The notes under the pieces: generated by a model
Seen by the model: only the letters and a program-made list of their open reading frames with translations
Databases searched by the model: none
Told to the model about the DNA's origin: nothing
Source: Cyanoderma ruficeps
Taxonomy: Eukaryota; Chordata; Aves; Passeriformes; Timaliidae
DNA: 64,000 bases
Direction of reading: 5' to 3'
Assembly (NCBI GenBank): GCA_008694505.1
Contig: VZDJ01000174.1
Coordinates: 5,474,601 to 5,538,600 of the forward strand
Translations under genes and position numbers: made by a program
Part shown: positions 1 through 10,144 of the stretch, in pieces
How the letters are laid out: every line of letters begins with the position of its first letter
Numbering within the stretch: the first letter of the stretch is position 1

Positions 1-1130
1 AATTACTCCTTATTCAGTGAGAAGGCTTCCCTTTGGAATGTGGGCTGAACCATACATTCCAAGATGAGACCTTTTCTGTGGGAAGTGCCATCCTCCCAGC
101 ATTGCCCTCGTGCTTGGACAGGTTCAAGGCTATAAATCCACAGCTCTAGGTGTAGTTGGGCCTTTGCTGCCTTAGGTGTAACCCAGAAATCCTCATGAGC
201 CATTTGCAGGATCCAGAGTTAAATTGCCTTGGAGTGTGTGAAAGAAATGGTGCTGAATTCTCTGGGCTTTAATCAGGCCTGGGTTTGTGAACTCTGCAAT
301 CCCATCAAGCTCCTCAGAACAGGGAATGTGTGCAGTGATGTGGATAGAGGGATATGTCCGAGCACTGCCATGCTCTGGGAATCAATTTTAATTTTCTGTG
401 TTTTCAGGAATTGCATACTCTGGAGTTCATGCTCCTTTTTTCTCTCAGTGGTTTAACTTCTGGTTCTTGTTTCCAACTCTCTGTGGAGATGGCAGAAGAA
501 ATGACACCCTCCTGCCTTACCAGCCTGTAGAACACTATTGAAGGGTTGGAACAAGACTCCAAGCATTTGGATATCGGTACAAGTGCTTGATACACTTCCC
601 TTGCTGATTCTGTGTGGAGACTTCCTTTGTAATACAGGACTTATTAAAATGAGGAGTCAACTCTTTGTTCCCACATTTAGTGTTTTTTGGCCAAAGCCTT
701 TAATTTTATGGTTCCTTTTGGAATGATTGTTTTGATTTTGCAGGTTTTTTTTGGGTTGGTGGGGATTTTGAGGGATTTTTTTGGGGCACAGCTGTTCTTT
801 AAAAAAGGGTTCCCATGTTCATTATATCTGGGTTTTCTTTAGAGCTTTTTCTTTTATCATGAAGGCCTTGCTCAATTTTATGAGAGCAAGTGTGTAGAAG
901 TGCCCTGGAGAGGGTTTCTGCCTGGATTTTCATTTACATCCCTTGCTGCTCCATGCTATTGACCTACTCTGCATTATCTTCCATCCAAAGCTCCGTTTCT
1001 CCGTGCCTTTCAATCTCAAAAAAACCCCCAAAAAAACTGTATCTACTTGTAATAAAGGCCCCAGAGCTGTGATATGTACCACAGTTGAAATCAAAGAGAA
1101 AATTTATTTGGAGAGAGAAATAAACCATTA
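1..1130. other. No recognisable gene; possible 3' flank or 3'UTR of an upstream gene
   Basis: This stretch is AT-rich and carries no exon I can recognise on either strand; its open frames are short and look like nothing known. Two AATAAA hexamers (1051-1056 and 1119-1124) lie just before the GC-rich island. A gene entering from the left could therefore end here on the plus strand. In mammals PUS1 lies upstream of EP400, so its 3'UTR is a candidate, but no PUS1 coding sequence is visible. Confidence 0.3.
1051..1056 (+). terminator. Candidate poly(A) signal AATAAA of an upstream transcript
   Basis: A canonical AATAAA hexamer, followed by a second one at 1119-1124 and a TAA-rich simple repeat. 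It could end a gene entering from the left. No coding sequence links to it, so the call is tentative. Confidence 0.25.
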
Positions 1131-1155
1131 ATAACAATAATAATAATAAAAAAAC
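1131..1155. repeat. TAA/AAT simple repeat
   Basis: Short run of AAT trinucleotides merging into an A-run, directly before the GC-rich island. It is microsatellite-like and has no coding potential. Confidence 0.6.
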
Positions 1156-1156
1156 T

Positions 1157-1740
1157 TAAGGGTCGCGGCTCCCCCTCCCTGTACGGGGAGGAGCGCCTGG
1201 ACGGGGTGCCCCCCCCGGGGTGGGAGGCGAATGGTATCGCCGCGCTGAGAGGCGGGGTCGGAGGAGGGGCGGGGCCTGAAGGGGGCGTGGCGAGGGCGGC
1301 CGTGACGGGGCGCTGCGGGAGAGCGCGGCGGGCCCGGGGCGGGGGGGAGCGCGGGGTGGGCCCGGGTCCGGGGGGCGGCACAGGGGGTGCGGGAAGGGTT
1401 GGGGTGTGCGGACCGCGTCAGGCTGTGTGGGATGTCACAGGGGTGTGCGGGGGCAGTACGGGGGTAGTACATGGTGTGCGGAGCAGGTCAGGGGGTGCGG
1501 GGGTGGCACAGGGGACAGCCGTCGGTGACGGGAGGTTGGTGCCGCTGCGGGAGAACGGGGCAGGCGGCGATGTGAGGGGCCAGGGCACCGCGCCCCCGGC
1601 ACTGCCGAGCGCCGTGTTAGCGCCTGCTCTGTTGCGGGGCAGCACCGACACCCCGCGCACCGCGCTGGAATGTCCTTTACAGCACGGACCATCCCGCAAC
1701 CGCTGCTTTATGGAACGGGAGGTCTGGAAGGGGCCGGAGT
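1157..1740. promoter_or_regulatory. Orphan CpG island / promoter-like region
   Basis: The base composition switches sharply from AT-rich to very GC-rich with many CpG dinucleotides. A GC box (GGGGCGGGGC) lies near 1266-1275 and a GGGCGTGGC element just after it. This looks like a vertebrate CpG-island promoter, but no exon of a known gene is attached. It lies 1.1 kb before the first relic exon of the EP400-like copy, so it may be that copy's old promoter. It could also serve an unseen gene on the minus strand to the left. Open frames across it (up to 178 codons) look like GC-rich chance frames. Confidence 0.5.
1370..1515. repeat. Imperfect GC-rich minisatellite
   Basis: GTGTGCGG followed by a GTCAGG-type block recurs at 1404 and 1474, with a related GTGTGCGG at 1443. 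The blocks end in CACAGGGG-like tails. Copies are imperfect and unevenly spaced (39 and 31 bp), so this is a degenerate tandem array inside the island. Confidence 0.45.
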
Positions 1741-2831
1741 GACACCAGGCAGCACCCTCCTGTCACAGCTTCCGTCATCTCCCGTGCGTGTGACAGCGCC
1801 GGCCTCTCGCCGTGACTGCAGCCCGTGAGTCCCTGGGCTGCAGAAAGCCGAAAGCTTGACCGTCCTGCATCTTCTTCAAAGTACAAACATGCCCAGTGCA
1901 GACTCAGAATGAGCTGCAGGAGCCCTCCAGGTGCGGCTGCTAGAGATAAAGCAACTGGATAAATCTACTGGGACGATAAAGAATTCAAGTGGTTAATTTG
2001 GGTTATAAGGTCAGTGACCATTGAGATCAACTCCCTTTACAGTTGTGCAGGAAGCAATTCTGCAACCGTAAACCCCATTTTGTAGCAAAATAAAGTGAAT
2101 GTAAAATTTAAATCAAGATGTAAGAATGGTTAGAGCTTTGGAAGTAGTAGTCCAATGCACCATTTTATTGATAATGAGATACTTATTAGGTTAACTTTAT
2201 TTCAGTTCCAAAACAGTACTTCACAAAGAGACTCATAATTAGTTCTGACAGCAATTAAAAGAAAACCCTCACAAACTTTAAAATAATGCTGGTACATCGA
2301 GTGCTTATATTAATGACTTAAGATTAAGTGTTAGTTGTAAGCTTTGTGATTAAAGATAATTGCTTTAATGAGATTTCTGTAATTGTAACATTATATCTAA
2401 TACCAATTGTTACACATTTTAAAAACCCTCTGGAGAAAATCTTAGAGATCCTAGTAAGTGCAGCACGTCTCATTTTCCAGGCATTGGGTTTAAATTTGTA
2501 CCCTCTGAGCCTAATTTGTTGCTTTCCCTAATTAATGTTGTTGCATGAAATTTTTCCCTTTTGGTCATTTGATACCCTGATAGAGATTGGTTGTGTAGTT
2601 GTCAGCCCTCTGCAGGGTGTTGTTAGCAAAGATCTTGTCAGGTGGAAGAGTGGATAAGTACATCCTAGACTGGCGTGCTGATTGAGTCACAGCTTCAGAG
2701 CTTCCAGGCAGGCAGGTGTATTGGGGTGTGGTGGAAATGTAACAGGCTGTATTGCCACTTTCCTTGGTTCTCTTCCTCATTTCACTGCTTTCTTTACTGA
2801 AATTGCAATTTTTAAAAGCGTCTCTCTGCAG
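1741..2831. other. No gene recognised between the island and the EP400-like copy
   Basis: This stretch is mostly AT-rich. I looked for relics of EP400 exons 2-5 here and found none. Exon 2 alone is 1.3 kb in the real gene and would not fit. No RNA gene or repeat family was recognised. Confidence 0.4.
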
Positions 2832-3040
2832 GTGGAATGCCTCCTGTCCCTCAAGTGGCTCATCAGATTAGTCAGGAGAAAAATCAACAGCAAAATGGAC
2901 CAATTTTCTCAAGTTTGCTTAATTCCTTACCTGCTGCACACAGCAGGAACCCAGTTCTGCCCCAGCAGGTGCACCCAGCAGGCTGGGATAAGAACCACGT
3001 GCTTGTGGTCCCAGCTCCAGTTCGTACCTCACAACAACAG
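2832..3040 (+). pseudogene. EP400-like copy: exon 6 relic, still open
   Basis: Acceptor CTCTGCAG precedes it and donor CAG|GTATAT follows. Its start and end phases equal those of EP400 exon 6. It opens with GMPPVPQ, against GMPPTPQ in EP400, then diverges strongly, though still Q/P-rich, and ends in a QQQ block. It is 209 nt against 392 nt in EP400 and has no stop in the homologous frame. Confidence 0.75.
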
Positions 3041-4022
3041 GTATATTTATATATTATACAATGTTTATATTATACAACGTTTGTGTATTATCTTGTGTGG
3101 GAAGTGTTGACCTTGGTGTTTTGTGTGGGGACTTTGTGGGTGGCAGAACTTATCACTCCATCCTGGGGAGAAAGGAGCAAATAATTCCAGTAGTTTTTGC
3201 AGATGACTTTTCTGAGCCTGATAATTTGCTCCAGACAGCTGTGGTACAGCTCAGCTGGGTATGAATCTTTCTTTACAAAAAGACTTTGTGTTCATTTAAA
3301 TTTAGAATGCTCTGTGGATACCTGTGTCTCTCATTTGGTTTTAATTAGTGCTGCAGATATACATGATTTTTCTTGAGGAAAGCGAAGGGGTGAGAAGGAA
3401 TAAGACACATTCTCTAGGGAAGTAGCATTTGTTCTTGTAATGAAGTCCTAGAAGGAGATTTAATTAAACAGAATCCATTATTTTAAATATTTATGTGCCA
3501 TTTTAGAAGGGGGGAGGAGGGGTGACAATGAAAATTTGTGCAGCTTATGCTGACTTGCCAGCAGTTGCAGGATGCTTACATGTGTTAATAAAAATGCCAG
3601 AAGGTAAATGTGCTTTTATATAAACTTTTTAGAGAATTTTGTCCATCTGCCATCTGGCAGAGTATTTAAATTCTGTGAAATTTCTCACTGAATCAGCCAA
3701 CACTTCTGATGAGAGGGGTACTATATTTTAGGAAGAAAAACAAAAGTTCTCAAGACTGAGTAGCTCTGCATCCCAAGCTTATCTACCGATTTCTCGTATT
3801 ACTAATGCCTCACAAAGTCCTTCAGAGACTTTACAAAAAAGCTGCACAAAATGCATTATTCATTATCTTTTATTAAACTGCAACTTCAAACACCACAGAA
3901 TGTTTCCAAGGATTGAATAATCATTTCTATTGATTATCTACATAACATTTTAACATTTTTCACAGTGTTGGTCTTGCTTTTGTGTTGTGCAGTAGGAAAA
4001 GTTTAATTATGTTTTCTTGAAG
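3041..4022 (+). other. Intron-like spacer of the EP400-like copy
   Basis: AT-rich, non-coding. No relic of EP400 exon 7 was recognised here although one would be expected between the exon 6 and exon 8 relics. Confidence 0.45.
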
Positions 4023-4208
4023 GAAAATGAAATTCTGCAGTGGATAACAGCACTGAGGAAAGAAGGTTTATGGTCTCTGAAACATCTGCCCAAACTCCAC
4101 GAGTCCCCACAGCACAAATCACACCATGGTTATCTTTTGGAAGAAATGCAGTGAATGGCAACTGATTTTTTTCAAGAAAGAAGATGAAAGATGGTAACTG
4201 CCAAGAGA
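4023..4208 (+). pseudogene. EP400-like copy: exon 8 (HSA domain) relic with two stops
   Basis: It is exactly 186 nt, the length of EP400 exon 8 (22413-22598), with AG before and GT after. Runs such as LLEEMQ and MATDF are shared. Two codons that are TGG (Trp) in EP400 are TGA here, at 4152-4154 and 4185-4187. No indel is needed to align it. The HSA region binds actin-related proteins in working EP400, so this reading frame is broken for that role. Confidence 0.9.
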
Positions 4209-4819
4209 GTAATGTGAATTTGATATTTTCAACCAGAAAAGAATAGGCAGCATTTTCATGGTTAGGATGTGATCAGTGAGGATCTGGGAGTTTGGGGTTG
4301 CCTCTCCACTGTTTGTAAACTTTAAACAGTACTCCTAAAGGGATTGTAATTATTTTTTTTAGAAGTGTGCTTTTTAGATAGAATTGAGTGAAAACTTAAA
4401 ATAATTTTATGGTTTTATTTTAGGGTTAAAGTGTCAAGGTGGGAATAGATGGGTCTGGAATGCCAGTTCTACAAAGGGAAAATGTTTTAATTACGAGCAT
4501 TGAATTAACTGCAGAGGTTGTCCTTTGAGGGTGCTGCCCTGTTTATGACTCCTGGTAACATGATCATTGTGCCCTATTTCCATGGTGTGGGTTCTTGGAG
4601 CCTTTTAAAGTAACAGCAGCTGCTCTCTGCAAAGTCACATGACATGGGGCTCTTCCACGTTCCCCTTTAATTCTGCCATCAGCTGGGAGCTTTCTCATCA
4701 TTCTCCAATACTGTTGTATAATTTCTATTATGGTTTTTTAAACTACAGCTGAATAGTAGTAAAATATTTCTTTACTTTGTGGTTTGTTTGGGATTTTTTT
4801 TTTATTATTATAACTTCAG
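4209..4819 (+). other. Short spacer where ATPase exons 9-21 are missing
   Basis: Only 611 bases separate the exon 8 and exon 22 relics. In EP400 the same interval is about 10 kb and holds exons 9-21, with the Walker A and DEMQ motifs. None of these exons is recognisable here, which points to a large deletion in the copy. Confidence 0.6.
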
Positions 4820-4978
4820 CACGCAGACTGGTCTCTCTGATGTCATTGGGATGGAAAACCAAATGACTTGCTATGAAGCACAAGTGCTGCCAAAACTGAA
4901 GGTAACTGGAAATCTTACTGAGGAGATCTGCTCCCCTTCATCACCCAGACTTGAGCCAGTGAAGCTCAAACCAAATAG
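4820..4978 (+). pseudogene. EP400-like copy: exon 22 relic
   Basis: It matches EP400 exon 22 (32561-32727) in stretches such as YEAQ and PVKLKP, with acceptor CTTCAG and donor AATAG|GTATGT. It is 159 nt against 167 nt. A 2-nt loss near the start and two missing codons near the end shift the frame relative to the parent, although the main homologous frame is open after the shift. Confidence 0.85.
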
Positions 4979-6337
4979 GTATGTAGTGTTCAGGTGATTG
5001 ATTTATTTTTTATTGGTTTGTTTATTTTTAAGTAACAGATGAAAAAGAGTAATATTTTTGAGGGCTGGGAGGGTTCACCCAGAATTGTTTCTTTTTTAAT
5101 CTTTTGTTTCCAAACTGATCACTGCTAAAGACTTTATGCCTTTAAAGTCTTCTCCCTCAGCCTTCTGAGGGAAAGCAGAGTGCTTCTTTCTGCTTAATAG
5201 TTCTTTTCATTTATGAAAGCTCAGTTTTGATCTTTCTGGCCACACTCAAGAGTTGAAGTCACTTGTGATTTTGATCAAACACTGAAAATTACTTCTGGAG
5301 TAGAGTTGCAAAACTTTTATAAGGGTTTGTTTTTTTTTTTCTTTTGGGGGGGTGGAGGGGGGGAAGGACAGAGGGAGGAAAAAAAAGCTTTGTTAAATTT
5401 TGAGTGTATTTGTTTTTTGCTCTTGAGTTTTCCCTCAGAAGAGAAGTTAGGAGGGTTCAGTTTTGAGTCTTGGAGCAAACGTAATTCTGCTGTAGAGCAA
5501 AGTAGAGTTAAATTTTACAGTAAATTAGCCTGATATGAGAAGAGTATGGTTAGTGAAGCCCAAGACAGCTCGTGTGACACGTGGCTGTGACAGGTGACAA
5601 GGAGGATGTCCTGCACTAGTGTTCTTAGGCTGCTATTCCAGAAGAGAGCATTGGCAGTTAATGAAATTAAGGACTTGGAAGTGATAGTTGAAGTATATGT
5701 GTAAAACAGAAAAAGAACTCATTCTTTTTCTGTTCAGACATCTTTGGTTTCCTGGAAATAACAAAACAGTTATTGTGAAATCAGCTCTTACAACTGCAGT
5801 GTTTTTGAAACCATACCCATAGTTAAAGCTTTGCTCCATTAAGAAGTTTGACCCTTAGTAGCATTTTTTGGGGAGTTCTCTTGCTGTCTCCAGACTCCAA
5901 AGATGACTAAAGGATGTGGGAGTTCTGTTATGCCCCTTCCATGTAATCCTTCAGAGATGACTGGAGCATCAGAGCATTTGGTGTACTTGAATTTTACAGT
6001 AAAATGTGTTTCTTCTGTGTGTTGAGAGAAGCAGAATCCCTCCTGCCATATGCTCTTCAGCTGGGTACCTCTTTCAGCTCAGATTACTGACTAAAAATAA
6101 TATTTTTGCCAGTAGGCGTAGAGTAGGAAAGCAGATTTATTTTTCATTGCAGTACCAAAGCTAACATTTGTCCTTGTATCAAAGTGTCAGCTTTTCTCCT
6201 GCTCTCTTCTCCATTCATAGAACTCTTGCATGAACTAAATTATCCTTATTTTAAACTTTTTTTTTTTTTTGCATAAGCTTCATCTATCTGGTCACATAAG
6301 ATTCAGAAAAGAATTTTGAATTTAAAGGGTATCCCAG
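4979..6337 (+). other. Spacer of the EP400-like copy; nothing recognised
   Basis: AT-rich sequence with homopolymer T and G runs near 5320-5370. Relics of EP400 exons 23-27 were sought and not seen. No repeat family or RNA gene was recognised. Confidence 0.4.
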
Positions 6338-6621
6338 GAGAAAAAAGACAAGTAAACGAACAAAAGATACAACTTGGGCAAAATATACTTCTGGAATGAG
6401 CATCATTGATTCAGAACACCCCTGTATGGCAGAGACCTGTTGGAAACTTGCTCTTGGATCAGTGAAAGAAAATTGTTCTGCCAGGATTAACAAGTGGTGC
6501 TGGGCTGCCTTTGCAAATTGCCTTCCATATTCCAGCACTTCAGAGGCTCCAAGGATCCATTAGAGGAATTAATTCTGACACTGAAACAGCAACAGATTGC
6601 CCTGAAGGATGTTATTACCAG
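6338..6621 (+). pseudogene. EP400-like copy: exon 28 relic
   Basis: It aligns to EP400 exon 28 (38596-38894). TPLYGRDLLETC corresponds to [12 protein letters not shown], and later KWCWAAFANC to [10 protein letters not shown]. The final part, PLEELIL to KDVITR, matches PLREMIL to KDLINR only after a frame change, so at least one frameshift lies near 6555. An early in-frame TAA (6353-6355) and other stops are present. It is 284 nt against 299 nt. Donor CCAG|GTAATT is kept. Confidence 0.8.
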
Positions 6622-7144
6622 GTAATTGATACAAATCCATGTGCAGTCTTTGCACAGATTTGATGGGTGTGTGCTCCCCTCGTTAGCAGGGTATTTATGT
6701 GAACAACTGTAAATGCTAAACAGGCTGCCTTGTTTTATCCTTTTTGCAGGCTGCATTCCTCTATGCTGAACCCATTTGCATCTCAGATATATAATTTTGG
6801 ATCGTTCTAGGATCTGAAACTCTCAATAGTTCTATGGCAACTGTTATTAGTTATGTAACAATTCTGCTTTATTTTGACATATCTAGTATTTGTTGTGTTA
6901 ATGCTGACAGAAAAAAAGTAGGCATTGTAATGAGCTTCTCTTGGAAGCTTTATGGATAGTGGTAATTTCCTCTTCTGTGTTTTTGCCTTTACTTCATGTC
7001 AACATAGAACTTCATGTCCTGTTTTACTTCCTATTACCTTTAGCCAGGTGCTTTGTGCTTCTTTGCAAATATTACTGCTTTTGAGCAGTGAATAGCCCAA
7101 GTGGTTAAAAATTAGTACAAAAAGTTTTGATTTGTTTTGTAGAG
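6622..7144 (+). other. Intron-like spacer of the EP400-like copy
   Basis: AT-rich and non-coding; no feature recognised. Confidence 0.4.
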
Positions 7145-7575
7145 GCCTGTGAGTGTTTCCCAGCTGCAGCTGTTGCTCCTCCATGTTTGCATGGAGCAAA
7201 TCCTTCTTACACATGGACCCATGGAACGAAGCTCTTGCAGTTCAGTTGGAACAGAGCTGGTGCAGCTGAGTCAGGTTTTGAACACCCACCACTGCTTACA
7301 CCTGTGTGCAGAGGCTGTCTCCAGTTGTGAGCGTGACCTGCAGAACCTTCAGGTTCTCATTCATAACCAGGCAAGCTGGCAGCTCTGGCTGTCCTGCTTT
7401 GGAAGCTGAAAGCAAAAGGGAGAGCAGTTGCTGACTTTGACAGAGGTGATTGCAATGCTCAATATCCTGGAGCTTTTCCTGAATTCCCTGAATTTCCATT
7501 TCCTCACATGAGTGAGAGTTAGTGAGAGTGGTGCTCACAGCTGGCATTGTCTGCTGAGAGGATCTCTTACTCAAG
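7145..7575 (+). pseudogene. EP400-like copy: exon 29 and 30 relics, intron collapsed
   Basis: The start matches EP400 exon 29 (FPAAAVAPPC against [10 protein letters not shown]). From 7371 the sequence matches exon 30 (LAVLL.KLK, then a region coding FLNFHFL in the parent), with frameshifts and an internal repeat of the CCTGAATT block. The 98-bp intron that separates these exons in EP400 is gone or reduced to at most about 46 bp (7325-7370). An acceptor-like CCAG remains at the join. A donor-like AAG|GTAATT follows 7575. Confidence 0.75.
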
Positions 7576-8543
7576 GTAATTGTGAGTACATGCTCATGGT
7601 GGAAGGGAAAATGCTAAAGGGAAGTCTAATACATTTACAAGATTCATTTGCATAATTTCCTTACTTATTGAAGCAAATGATGTATGTAGCTGTAGCACAA
7701 ATATGTAATTATATATGAAATATGTCAGTCATATTACTATTTGCTGAGGCATCTAGAGTGTTTCCAAGGAGGATGCCACTAGTTATCCTACGTTTATGAG
7801 CAATTTGTGCTTCAAATGCAGATTTATTTTTTTTTCACAATAGCCATTTGATTAATTACTTTTGCTTTCATTATCTGTAGCTGTTTACATTGTTAGCACT
7901 TTAAGTGTATTTAGTGTTTTTGTGTTGGCAGTTCCTCAGCCTTACTCCAGGGGCTTTTATTTTTCGTAGAGTGCCCTGGCATTGCCTGAGGATAAATTGA
8001 AAACATGCTCCTTTCCCTCCCCAGTAAGATTCTGTGTATCCTCTGGGGCCTACAATTTGAGCAAACATTACCAATATATTAAAGTTTTTCTTATTTTTTA
8101 TTCCAAATTGCATCATTATGCTTTCTGTTAGATGCAGTATAAAACATAAAAGAATCCTTTGCTTTAAAGCAACACAAGGCAGCACAAGAGAAGGGATTTG
8201 ATTTAGTCAATAGACAAGAAAAATGATGGAGCACGTATAGGAATAACAACTCAGTCAGGTGTGCTTAGTCATAGGACATGATGTGATTACTGTAATAGAT
8301 CTTTAGATTTTTATCTGGCACCATTAATAGCTTTAATGGTAGATTAATTATGAATTGTGTAGATCTGTAATGTGGGCAGTCAGATAACTCGAAATGTTTG
8401 CATGCTTAATACAGGTTGGGGAAGTAATAAGAAAGCAATTTCCCAATCTCCTCACTCTGTTAAAAAAAGTTGTTTAGAGATTTATCCTTTATTATATAGG
8501 AATTCGTAATTAAGTAATTAAGTTTCTTGTTTCCCCATTTTAG
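7576..8543 (+). other. Intron-like spacer of the EP400-like copy
   Basis: AT-rich, with a poly-T tract near 7830. No exon, repeat family or RNA gene recognised. Confidence 0.4.
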
Positions 8544-8736
8544 GAATTCATAAAAAACTTCATTAAAAAGGGATCCTTCTGTGCTATCCTGTTTTCCCAC
8601 TCTCCTTCCACAGGTGTCAGTCACACAGATGTGGTTACTGTTGTCTTCTGTGACACTGATTTACATCTGCTGGTGGACAAAAGACTAAGGGATGGTGTGA
8701 CAAAATTGCAAGAGGCAGAGATAGCCACACATACAG
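8544..8736 (+). pseudogene. EP400-like copy: exon 31 relic (helicase C-lobe)
   Basis: Acceptor TTTTAG and donor ACAG|GTCAAT frame a 193-nt relic of the 197-nt EP400 exon 31 (40024-40220). FCAIL, SHS.STGV and TVVF are shared. The 4-nt loss shifts the last third out of frame, although the frame happens to stay open for its whole length (64 codons). Confidence 0.85.
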
Positions 8737-9207
8737 GTCAATTTCATGCTAAGAAATTGGTGTTTTAAAATCAAAAGTAGAGAGAAGATTGTTTGGGGTA
8801 AAACTAGGATTTTTGGTTGAGGTCACCCTTCTAGTTTAAGTAACTTGGTCGTTCAAGATCTTTTCAAAGATTATATCATACCCCTTCCCTTCAGACTAGA
8901 GTGAAAATGAGAATCATGTCCTTTCCTCACTGCTGCTTCTGTTCCTGTCTTTCCCTCCCTCTTTCATCTAACAAACCATCTGGGCTTCTGTGTTGGAACA
9001 GCCAAAATAAATGTGGGCGTTTTCAGCCCTTGATAAACAAGAAATGTCATTCTTGATTATCACTGGATTTCAGATACAACAGTGATGAGATGCTGCTTGT
9101 GTAGTTCTAAGATGTATTTGAAAGCTTCTCTCAAGTGACTGTTTCTTTTCTTGGAAGGATATGCTGAGAGCACAAGGGATGTTGTAATGTGTTTCTTTGT
9201 TTTACAG

Positions 9208-9317
9208 GCTTGTAAATGGTAATTCTATTGAAGAGAGGCTGTTGAAAAAGAGTATTAAACATGATTCAAGAACTGGCTGCTCAGGGAGGGGATTGTTCAA
9301 CAGACTTTTTATCTCAG
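9208..9317 (+). pseudogene. EP400-like copy: exon 32 relic
   Basis: Acceptor TTTACAG and donor TCAG|GTACTG frame 110 nt matching EP400 exon 32 (112 nt, 40701-40812): LVNGNSIEERLLKK against [15 protein letters not shown] 2-nt difference shifts the frame afterwards. This is the last recognisable relic of the copy. Confidence 0.9.
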
Positions 9318-10144
9318 GTACTGTAACATTAAAAATGTTATTTAAGTTGAAACTTGCTTTGCCTTGTGAAGACCTGGGGGCTTCTGGGGTCTTCATTTTT
9401 TGTTTTTTTTTTTTTCTCTTTTACTTCCTCATTGCTGTTAGAGTACTATGTGAGTGTTTACTAAGCAGAAACATAACTAGATTTTAGAATTTTGAATAGC
9501 TTGGTATACAAGCAAATGTTAGTAAATACCTTCTCCTAACAGTATGACTAATAGAGGTTACATTTATGGTATTTCCATACACTTAGGAATATGAATTTCC
9601 CCAATGTTATGACAATATGATCATGGATGTGTCATTTTGCACTATCAGTATGTTAAAGATAAGGGAGGGGAGCTGTTTATTTTAACTTTTAAGTGATAGC
9701 ATATGAATTGTCTTCAGTCAAGGCTATTGATAACTATGAATTTTGAGACAGTGCACTTTGGATTATGTGTTTTTGGTACCTAAGCCTTCACTTTGTATTT
9801 ATCCCAGAATGCAGGTGCTCATCCGCTGTGTTAGACAAACCTGTGCTAAAGACCAGAATTCTGAGTGTACTCAAATCTATAGAAATCATTTCAAGTTGAT
9901 GACAATGACTAATACAAAAAGAAGTTCCTCAAATAGATTTCTGTAAGTTTATTTCTACTGTCAATAATTTTTCTCAGATTTAAGAGTAAATCACTGGTGG
10001 TCTGATTGGCGAATTTGTTTTCTCTCAAGCACAAACGTATTTCACGGGGACCTTCTTATCAAAGGCTCTGTGCTGACTTTTAGCCTTAAGGTAAAGCAGT
10101 GTTTACTGTCCAAGAATCAAATCTGTGTTCGTGCCGATGTAAAG
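9318..10144. other. No gene recognised between the EP400-like copy and the CR1 fragment
   Basis: AT-rich. No match to EP400 exon 33 or later exons was seen, so the duplicated block or its recognisable part ends near 9317. Confidence 0.4.

Larger units (their letters stand above)
2832..9317 (+). pseudogene. Decayed partial tandem copy of EP400 (unprocessed duplicate)
   Basis: At least eight EP400 exons have recognisable relics here in the same order and strand as the real gene: exon 6 at 2832-3040, exon 8 at 4023-4208, exon 22 at 4820-4978, exon 28 at 6338-6621, exons 29-30 at 7145-7575, exon 31 at 8544-8736 and exon 32 at 9208-9317. Most keep AG and GT splice borders, so the copy arose from genomic DNA and not from mRNA. 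Relics of exons 9-21 (rest of HSA and the ATPase N-lobe), 23-27 and everything after 32 were not found. Two TGG-to-TGA stops lie in the HSA exon, and frameshifts lie in the relics of exons 22, 28, 31 and 32. A hand alignment of the HSA exon gives about 74% identity (48 differences in 186 bases), so the duplication is old. I call it a pseudogene, though a short transcribed product cannot be excluded from sequence alone. The mammalian partial copy (EP400NL/EP400P1) lies downstream of EP400, so this looks like a separate event. Confidence 0.85.

Noticed and set aside
1206..1742. 178-codon frame in the first island
   Set aside because: Gly/Ala/Arg-rich chance frame in GC-rich DNA. Part of it is the local minisatellite.
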